A program made the position numbers and the translations under genes. Under the pieces are notes generated by a model. That model did not search any database. It saw only the letters and a list, made by a program, of their open reading frames with translations, and was not told where the DNA came from. From the NCBI GenBank assembly GCA_034620365.1, contig JAQGEQ010000380.1, positions 1,798,001 through 1,862,000 on the forward strand: a stretch of 64,000 bases of DNA, read 5' to 3'. Source of the DNA: Pegea sp. RAD2-039 (taxonomy: Eukaryota; Chordata; Thaliacea; Salpida; Salpidae). Positions 55,601-64,000 of the stretch are shown here, one piece after another; within the stretch, counting starts at the first letter, position 1; each line of letters begins with the position of its first letter.

Positions 55601-58600
55601 CAAGCCAGTAATTGGTATTTGATCAACTTGTGCAGAAATCACCTGTTTAAAATGTGATGTCAACCAGTTTTATTTTACTAGTTATGATTTTGACTGCTTA
55701 AAATCGATTTAAGTAAGTGAAAGTGAGACGAAATTCTCAATTTATTTCTAATTGTAAAATTATAAGTAAATTATAAAGATGAATTTATTTTTTGTTTCTG
55801 TTTACAACTTATATATCCTTATTTTTCAAATCTATAAGTTTTTTTAGCAGTAGTAATATATAATTTTACACTTACTCCAACAGCTTTATGAGAAGATGGG
55901 AACAATACATCTGTGTTGTAACTTATAAACGTCACTTTAGTTTGGTTATTTCTAGAAACCAATTCTGATCGTCTTAGAGCTTCAGCGGGTATCAAAATTT
56001 TAGTTTGGCCGTCGCTTCTGACAAAACTAATATCCTCAGTAGTATTTGAAACATAATGAACCTACAAATTGAACAAAAGTATCATTAAAATTGTAAACAG
56101 ATAAGTTTAAAAGGAATAGTGTAAGGATGATGCAAGAGTGTTGTAGATAAGGTTAGTAAAACTTAATGCGATGCTTAAAAACTATAAGCCAAAAAGAATA
56201 TTTACAGTTTTTTCTAAATCTTGTAGAAAATCAAACTCTTAAAAGTATGATTTTTATAGTTAACTATTTTCAAGAATAAACTTAACCACAAAAATTATAT
56301 ATTTTTATAAATTACTTCAGCAATTAAACTTTTTGTTGCAAATTTGGCAACAGTTGAATTTGCACTGGTATTAACTCTGCTTAGTAAATTTTCCAGTGTC
56401 TTCGTAACCTTTGTTGACTGTTTAGCCTGTACAAGTGTTTCTAAGCTTTCACTAGGCTTGGTGTGATAGGTTAGATTTCCATAATGTTCATATAAAGTCT
56501 GGGCTATCTCTAAAGCCAGCTGAAATGTTGATTCTGATACCCTAATATTCTGTGAGACAAATTAAATGTCAAAAAACCTTGGTAGCAATAAAGAGCCTTT
56601 TTTTAAAGTAGTTTATATCATTTCTTATCTCAAAAACAACATTTTGTTTAAAGCTATTTTAATAAGATTAATTAATAATTTTGTTTTTACTAAAACTAAC
56701 TTTATTCATATAAATATTCATATATTATTACTATGAAACCAATTAAATTACAACCCTACAATATGAATAAAAAAGCAAATTTTTTAAGTTAGTTAGCTGA
56801 ATATTAATACCAGGAACTACTTTTGTATTCATTTTTGTAAATTGTTTAATCATTGTACTTACCATGTCATGTGAAACAATACGTGATAATCTGGAAAATG
56901 AATTCAAATGCTTTTTGATATTGTTTTCAAATAAAGTCTCCGTTTCATTTTTAATAAGATTGAACAGAGTTTTAGTTTCGACTTCAAGTATAGCTGACGA
57001 ATTTGTTCCATTATTGCTAAACTAGTAAATAAAAACCAAAGTTGCTCTTATCAGTCAGATTGCGTTTAATGATATTTGTTTGATTAGCCTAATAATGTAT
57101 TTATAAAGTGATAATAACTTTGATTTCTCTTAAAATCTTCCATGAAACACAAAAAAACTCAGGTAAAATCTTTTTAGCCAATAAAAGTAATCCTTAGTAA
57201 CTTGTTTACAGACATATCTTGTGCTTTGTGGTGAAACATGCTTAGAAAACGAGCAACTATGCGTAGCAAAGCACCTACTTATATAGAGTAGTTTGTTTTT
57301 TCTCAAAAAAAAAATTAATCACTTGATGCATATGTAGAGAATGATGTTCTTCTTTGTGATTTGTATGGTTTTGATGAGTATGACTTTCTGTAAATTAGAA
57401 AATAAGCATTTTCAAATACAAATATGCAAAATATTTCATTCATATAAACAAAAAAGACTTTGAAAAAGTTGTTTTAGCAAATCTTTTGTCTTGTCTCTTA
57501 TTTAAGCAAATGACAAATTTAGTAAATAGTTTCTTTCAATGTTCAAATAAATTGGATATTTTCAGTTCTTTAATTCAAAACTTTTGAACCAGTTGTTTTG
57601 AAAGTTATCTAGCAGCCTACTAGTTCAAATTTGTTTAACAAACACCTGATATAATAGGTTGCTGAAACAAATTGCTCAATTATCACATTATTATAATATT
57701 TGTTTTGAAAATCATTAAATATAATGATTAATTAGTTTTTTTTATGAATTGAATTAATCTCACCATTTCGATATCGTTTTTCGCATATAATTGGAAACCC
57801 GTCTTCACAGTCATCATGAAGCCAGGATAATGTACAGTCATCAGAACACTGATAAGATAAAACTACACAATTTTCCATCTCATCATTCGTGGGATATCCA
57901 TAATCCCAAGGCTGATAAACAGGACTTTTTTTGGATGCAAGAGATACCCAGCCATCGTGAGGATCTCTGATATATTCTTTGAATTCTCTTCTCACAGCTT
58001 GCCAGTACATAACTGGTTCATGGTTCCAAGAATCAAATCCTACTCCCTGTTGACGATGGTGTTCATCTGACATACTAGAATTTGTAGGCTTAAATCTTTT
58101 CATTAACTCCATGAACTCAGCTGCTTCTTCTTGACTAGTGAGTGTAAAAAGACCGTCAAATTTTAATGACTGACATTTCTTATTTCCTTCGTCAAACGTG
58201 TATTTGTCGTTTCGATTGAAAAAGCCAATTTGTTTTTTGTTTGTAGAAAGTCGATGAACTATAAATTATAATAAGAAGCTTTATTGATGCAAGTCTTAAA
58301 AATTAGTTTACTAATTTATAAGTAAAGTCTGATAAATAATATTAAACTTATAATGAAATTATAAGTTTTGCAAACTAGCCAACAACTTCATAAAATTTTT
58401 ATGTGTCGTAATTAAAAGACGCTTAAAGATTATTGCTACTTCAGATGATCTTTCAGGATTCTTATTCCCTTGACTGTAAATAGCTTTCCAAAGTGAACAG
58501 TTTTCATGTGTCTCTTTAAAGTTATTAATCTTAAGAATTTTATCAAAAAATGTGAGAATTAGTTTTCGAAGTATAAAAATATGAAAAAGTTATTGTGTGA

Positions 58601-59243
58601 TGGTAGCAGAATTTAGATAACGAAAAATTATTTCATGAAAATCCTCTTCAAGGTTTATTCAAGGCTGAGAGCGCTGGCTTCAATCATCAATTATTAGTAA
58701 AATGAATAAAAATGGAATGTTCTTGGAAGCTTTTTTCCCTAAATTTCTAGAAGGTATGCCCAGAGTTGAGAGCTGCTGGTAAAGGTGAGTATTAAAACCA
58801 TTAGATGGTTATAAAAAATCCAATCATCACTTGTGCTGTTGTAATATTAATTTGAAATTTATAATAATTGAAACCAAAGTTGAAAAAAATCTAAACTGCA
58901 TCTTAAAATCTAAATTTAAAGACATTTTTAAATAACATTTCTTAATTCGAACGACTTTCTGATAGTTTCAAAGTAAGAAAAATCAATCAATTTTAGCTGA
59001 TCTAAAGTAAGCTTAAAGGTTCCCTAACTACCAAACTCATTTTCAATTTAATCTAGGTTAATTAGTTTTAATACTTAGGAAAATTTCTTACAAGTATTTG
59101 TGCTGCTGTTTCATTTATTCAAAGTTATTGTATCTATATATATATAAGTATAAAAAAATATTATTATTCTTACCCATAAAGCCAGTTGTAAGTGTGTCAA
59201 TCTGTAGAAATATTAAAACAACAGTCGATGTGAGTTTTCTCAT
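52700..59243 (-). CDS. Adhesion GPCR: signal peptide, C-type-lectin-like domain, His-rich linker, GAIN/GPS, 7TM; 14 exons, 898 aa
   Basis: Exons, 5' to 3': 59243-59174, 58258-57764, 57387-57323, 57021-56863, 56549-56316, 56061-55876, 55642-55550, 55246-55112, 54882-54767, 54335-54141, 54063-53903, 53735-53575, 53431-53258, 53152-52700. Phases agree; 899 codons with TAG. Signal peptide about 1-22. C-type-lectin-like domain about 41-184 (Cys52, [14 protein letters not shown], Cys174, Cys182), lacking EPN/QPD and WND sugar-binding motifs. His-rich segment 189-210. GAIN 211-479 with intact GPS: Cys441, Cys456, Cys467, Cys469, then H471-L472|T473, so self-cleavage and a TNFALLV tethered agonist are expected. 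Seven hydrophobic helices about 490-760, with NSFCWIK in the second extracellular loop and [11 protein letters not shown] in TM7. The cytoplasmic tail (about 761-898) has CWMCCCK, arginine clusters and VLPPRP. The 3' acceptor of exon 11 (AAACAG|ACTTTTAG) was chosen because the other AG gives a stop. The ligand and the closest named subfamily are unknown. Confidence 0.93.
54336..54766 (-). other. Adhesion GPCR intron 9 (431 bp), nothing recognised
   Basis: GT-AG, phase 2, between the TM1 exon and the TM2/TM3 exon. A/T-rich. Confidence 0.55.
57388..57763 (-). other. Adhesion GPCR intron 2 (376 bp), nothing recognised
   Basis: GT-AG, phase 1, between the lectin-like exon and the His-rich exon. 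Both flanking exon junctions are phase 1, fitting a shuffled lectin module. A/T-rich. Confidence 0.55.
58259..59173 (-). other. Adhesion GPCR intron 1 (915 bp), nothing firm
   Basis: GT-AG, phase 1. A slightly G+C-richer patch (about 58650-58790, GAGAGCGCTGGCTTC) may be repeat debris. No exon recognised. Confidence 0.5.
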
Positions 59244-62200
59244 AGTTTGTTGACAACTTAGCACCAGAATTAGATAAAGTATTAAATAAAAATAATTTAT
59301 TTCGCTTGAAGATCTAAATTAATGTAAAAATATGTTAAGTTAAGTGATCAGAATAAGAAGTTAGAAAATAAACTTTTATACTTTTGTCTTGATCTTCTAA
59401 TTATCGTCAAAAGTGTTATATAAGTAGTATTTTTAAGATTACTATCTTATATTTCAACAAATAAATTGACACAACAATAAGTTTGATTTTGTATCTTTAA
59501 AGTAATTCCCCAAAGCTATTGTGATTTATGATATTCTTTAACACTTGAAAAATCATTTAAGCAATGTATACAAAACTTGTCAAAAAGAAATATTTTAAAG
59601 CTTATTATCAAACGTTGAAGTTTCACAACACTGAGTTTTTGCTTTACAAACAGTGTTTTGATTACAGCTAATTTATTGTAGCTTCAGTGATATTTTAAAA
59701 CAGATGGTAAATGATTTCTGTGTAAGTTTTACAAATCATTTAGCAATTAAATACTCGGTTTCAAACGTCTTAATATGTTATTATATATCATACATCTGAT
59801 ACTTTTGTGAATTTTAAAAAGACAAGTGTAATTAAAAGAATACTTCATAAAATAAGTTTTAAAAATATCTGCTTATATTAGAAAGAATGACATCATATAA
59901 AATAAAAAACTTTTAGATAAAATAACTTAAATAATGTAATTTTGTTAACTATTAGCAAACCCTGAAATTACTTGCTATAAAATCAATTATAAATTTGTAT
60001 TAAAATAACAAATCTGACAGATAAGTAAAATGATAACTTTAAAACTGTGCGATAAACAGCAGTGTTTTCCTGAAATATATTAAATCTAAATTCTTTAAAC
60101 CCTATCTAACTGATAAATACTTTCGAAATTTATTAAATTTTGATATTATAATAAAAACTCCTTTTTATCTACTGACGCTAATATGATTTGTAAGGAAGTA
60201 ATATCGCTACAGCGTTGCATTTCAAAACACAGATATTCGCCAGCGGTAAAAGAAATCTGTGTTATTGGCATTACTAAAACAACTAATCGGACCTACGAGG
60301 TTTTATTGTTGCCTTTGCAAAGTGTAGGGTGGCATTTGGCATTCACAATTTGACTAAAACTTTTTGGTTATTTTTGATCTCTTATTGATCAGAAACAACT
60401 TTAAAACTTCAGTTTTTAAATTAATTTCTTTTATAAACGTTAATACTTTATCATAAGTATTTAAACATTAAACTTTTTTAAAGAAGTTTATTTAACTAAA
60501 TGGCTATATGATAAAAACTATACAAGTATAAACAACAATTTAGGAAAAAGTATCAAATATAGATAAATTCTTTCACTTTCTCTAAAAGATTATTTTCAAA
60601 CTCAACTATTAACTCAACTAATTAACTTTTATCATCAATCTTATCGCTTTAAAAAAATTTTAAACGTGGAAGTTAAAAATTTAGATAAACTTTTTAAGTA
60701 TTTATCATTCTTAATACCTTCAGGTTATTTTAAGACTTTCAAAATATTTATTTAAGTAACATGATCGAACACTTTAAAAAATTAAGTTAAGACTAACATC
60801 AACCAATTTTTTTTCATTTAAAAATGCTAAAATATCTGGAAATTTTCTTTAATTTGCTCACGGAAACATCTGGAACTAATAAATTGTATATTGTTAAACC
60901 AATTTCTTATTAAAAAAAATAACTGCTACTGGTGAGTTAGATCCGATAGCTACTATTAGCTTATCAATTGCAAGAAAAATATTTTTTACTTGCTGCTAAG
61001 CTCACAGTTGATCTTATATAGTCGGCTCATCAACAATTAGAACGTATTGAAAGGCAAAAAAACATTCATTTTACTCTGGCGCCAGTTGTGCACGTGGTTA
61101 CGTTGAATAAAAGTAGTTGTGAGCTCAATAGGAAGCTATAGATATCTTCAGATGACTTGTCTAAAATAATTTATTATGTGAACTTCAAATCTCAGTGTTC
61201 ATCAATCAATCTTAAACATTAATCTGAAATTTGAACAAGAGTTTTAAGTAAGCTATGTTCAAAGGATTAAAAATTTTTATCAAAGACTTACTAAGTTATC
61301 AATGCTTATATAGAAGTAATAGCTAAAAGTAAAGTTTAAAAACTTCCTAATTTTTACTTTAAAATGTTAACTTGAACTTTTTGAAATTATTTATAAATAT
61401 TGTATAGTTCAATTTTTCCAATAACACTTTTATGCTTATAAAACTAAATAATTTATATCAAGTTTAAGAAGATTTGTAAGAAGATTTTAAATGCCTTTTA
61501 ATTAAAGGTTTTAAAATTTAAGAGATTTTTATTGAAGTAATAAAGATTTTTATATAATTTTTGTAAAAGCACAGGAGAAAAAACATAAATTAATAAAGTA
61601 CTTGGAAAGTTACATAATAACGGCGCTGTCTCCAAAAAAGTGAGCATAATATTTATCAGAAATTATCGTGGAAATTTTATGTTGAGCCATAGAAATTACC
61701 CTTTAAAAATGAATAATCTTATTTATATCTAATAAAAAATGTTTGGAAGTTTTTTCGAAAACTTCTTTAGTTCTGCAAAATAGTTTTAAAATGTTTAATC
61801 GCAAAATATCATACATTTAATTGCTATTTCAAAATACTTACTGATTAAGGCAAGTATTAAATTTACAATTTGAATTTATATTTACAAGTATGTAGAGCTA
61901 CTTGGTCATCTACTCAGTGACAAATACTACCGAAATACTTCCTGTTCAAGATATCAGAAATACATCTGTAGTGTGCATACAAGAACATAAGCTTTAAAAT
62001 TAATCTTACAAAAATGTCAGTCTTAAACAATTAAATAGCAATAAACATTGTAGGTGTTCTATTTTTAAAAAATGGATTAGTATTTTTATTACAGTTGTAA
62101 AAAAATTATTTTAAGAAATCAGTTGAAAAACAAATAAAGAACATATAAGCTTAATTAATGTCTTTATGATGCTTATAAAAACATTGTATTTATTCCTTAT

Positions 62201-64000
62201 AATTTAATTTTTTTAATCATTTAATTTTTCTTAGAACATCACAATCAAGTAGTATAATTTCTGCAGCTTAAAGTTTTATAATTTCAAAACAGAACAACAA
62301 ATTAAAAAGATTTATCTTTCAAGAGTAATAATAATCATACAATTTTAAGCTAATTTGTACGTTACTGACTTGTTTCTTCATGATATTAAAGTACAATCAG
62401 TAGAAAGATGTTTTTAAAAAGAACAAATGAACTTTTTTTTGCTCAAGGTGGAAAATATTTTGTTAAAATTGCAAATTAGAGTTATAATACTCGGAATTTA
62501 AAAGTTATTTAAACTTAAAGTAGTGAACTTTGTTGTTAGTTTTATATTACTTAAGTAATTAATTTAGTAAAACTCGATGTAATAAATAAACTGTATCTTC
62601 TTCAACTTTATTTTGTTATCTCTTTTATTTAGATCTTACTAAATATTTTTTTCAACTTTTAAAACAAATTATAGGTTGAATAAAGTCAAGTAAAAGTACT
62701 CTATAGCAAATAAGGCTTTTGCTAATTAGATTGCAACAAATAGCAATTTGAGTAGAATTAGTTTTTCAATTAGAATGAACTTTTAGTTGATAAGTACCTA
62801 ATCTTTAAAGCTCTTTTAATTTTTTTAAATAAAACACTAATTAAGATCTAAGTTCACGTTTAAACGGCTTCACTTTGTATTTTAGCTAAAAACAGCAAAT
62901 AAATTTATATTTTAATGAGTCAAGGTGCAATTTCTCTCGTTTTGTTTATTTGATCTTTTAAGGAAGTAATTACTAATCTATTTTAACACAAACAATTTTA
63001 TTGCTTACATCAATTTCCGTTTGATAGTTTCCCAGATAATCAAGTAAAACTCAAGTCTAGATTATAATGTCAAGATTTATTTAAGGAATTATCGTCACCT
63101 TAAACCTATTTAAATAACTACTTATTTAAACTTTTTCCGACTTACTACAATCTTTCAATTTCAATTTTTTTCTAAAAATATCAAATCATTTTAATTGGTA
63201 ATTGTTTCGTAAACTCTTTTCCTTTGATTTAATGTTAGAAGCAATCAAACACTTTTTGAAAAGTTATAAGCAATTGATGTTAATAGTATAATTGATGACA
63301 ACTAGCTGTTGTTGTTTACAAGCTTAGGACGATGCCAATCAATAATACTTAGTTTTTAAGAAATTCTATTTAAGTTTACTAATAAACTTTAAATGAATAT
63401 TGTTATATATCCTGATAAGATATCTAGTATTAATACCAAAGCTTTTTTAGTAACTCTAAAACATGTTTTTTTTTATAATTTAGAAAACGTTTTTTTTGTA
63501 TAAATCGAAATTAATAAACAATTATATTTTTATGATGTATCATAATCACAATTTGATAAATCAATAAAATAATATTTAATTTCCCAACTAACTAGATATA
63601 GCTCAATAAATTTGTGACAAAATAAATGATGACAAATAAATGAAAATATCTTTAAAAATAGTTAATAAGTTTTACTAAAACTACTTTACTAAATTTTACT
63701 TAAAATACTTAAAGATACCATTGTCATCTCAGTATAATTTTATTAGCTTGTTTCTATTTGAGTTACAAAGAAGACTTATGTAGTAATGAAAGTTATTGTT
63801 AGTTAAGAAAAGCTTAAACAATTATATATTTTTGACAAACAAGTCATAAATTCTACTGAAAAAATATTAAAAGAATGAAATTGAAAGAAAAATCAAACGT
63901 AAAAGTAAACTGATTAAGTTCACAAGTAAGCTAATTCAAGTAAATTTGTTTAAGATAAATATTTACAAACGCTTAAGATAAACAAAAGTTATATTTATAT
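59244..64000. other. Upstream flank of adhesion GPCR gene, no gene seen
   Basis: A/T-rich throughout with stops in all frames. Small G+C-richer patches at about 60190-60360 and 61020-61140 (the latter with the palindrome CTGGCGCCAG) may be old repeats or regulatory DNA. No exon, RNA gene or terminal-repeat element was recognised. Confidence 0.5.

Overview
This is a window of animal nuclear DNA. It is very A+T-rich (about 70% by eye). Its genes are split into many small exons by GT-AG introns, some only about 57-60 bases long and others several kilobases. No operons, Shine-Dalgarno sites, CRISPR arrays, tRNA or rRNA genes were seen. The protein content points to an invertebrate metazoan: a DCBLD-type receptor, an adhesion GPCR with an intact GPS, PACRG (a ciliary microtubule protein) and THOC1 with a death domain. 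I could not settle the phylum from the sequence alone.

Five protein-coding genes were assembled exon by exon. In each one every intron has compatible phases and the exon lengths sum to a whole number of codons (DCBLD only after discounting an 8-base tandem duplication). (1) 1391-5707, plus: a compact myosin-light-chain-kinase-like Ser/Thr kinase of 378 aa. (2) 11834-7570, minus: THOC1, a THO/TREX mRNA-export subunit of 692 aa, convergent with the kinase. (3) 25056-43006, plus: a DCBLD1/2-like receptor (CUB, LCCL, F5/8C, TM, long tail), with a possible alternative signal-peptide exon at 15940-16036. (4) 48623-49812, plus: PACRG, 231 aa. (5) 59243-52700, minus: an adhesion GPCR with an N-terminal C-type-lectin-like domain, a His-rich linker, GAIN/GPS, 7TM and a proline-rich tail, 898 aa.

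The rest is intronic or intergenic and mostly featureless A/T-rich sequence. Exceptions are two diverged copies of one short interspersed element (about 4.37-4.68 kb plus, about 45.84-46.15 kb minus), a hAT-like element of about 1.47 kb with 12-bp terminal inverted repeats (18566-20033), a perfect 26-bp palindrome (28564-28589), and a few unexplained islands of higher G+C.

The genes do not form an evident pathway; they look like ordinary neighbours. The observations most worth checking are: the 8-bp tandem duplication that shifts the frame of the DCBLD tail exactly at a YxxP (Crk-type SH2) motif; two competing signal-peptide starts for that receptor; a 57-nt stop-free intron that would add a lysine-rich insert to its tail; the CTLD/His-rich/GAIN receptor; and the shared core of the interspersed repeat. 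I found no sign of a wholly new kind of system.
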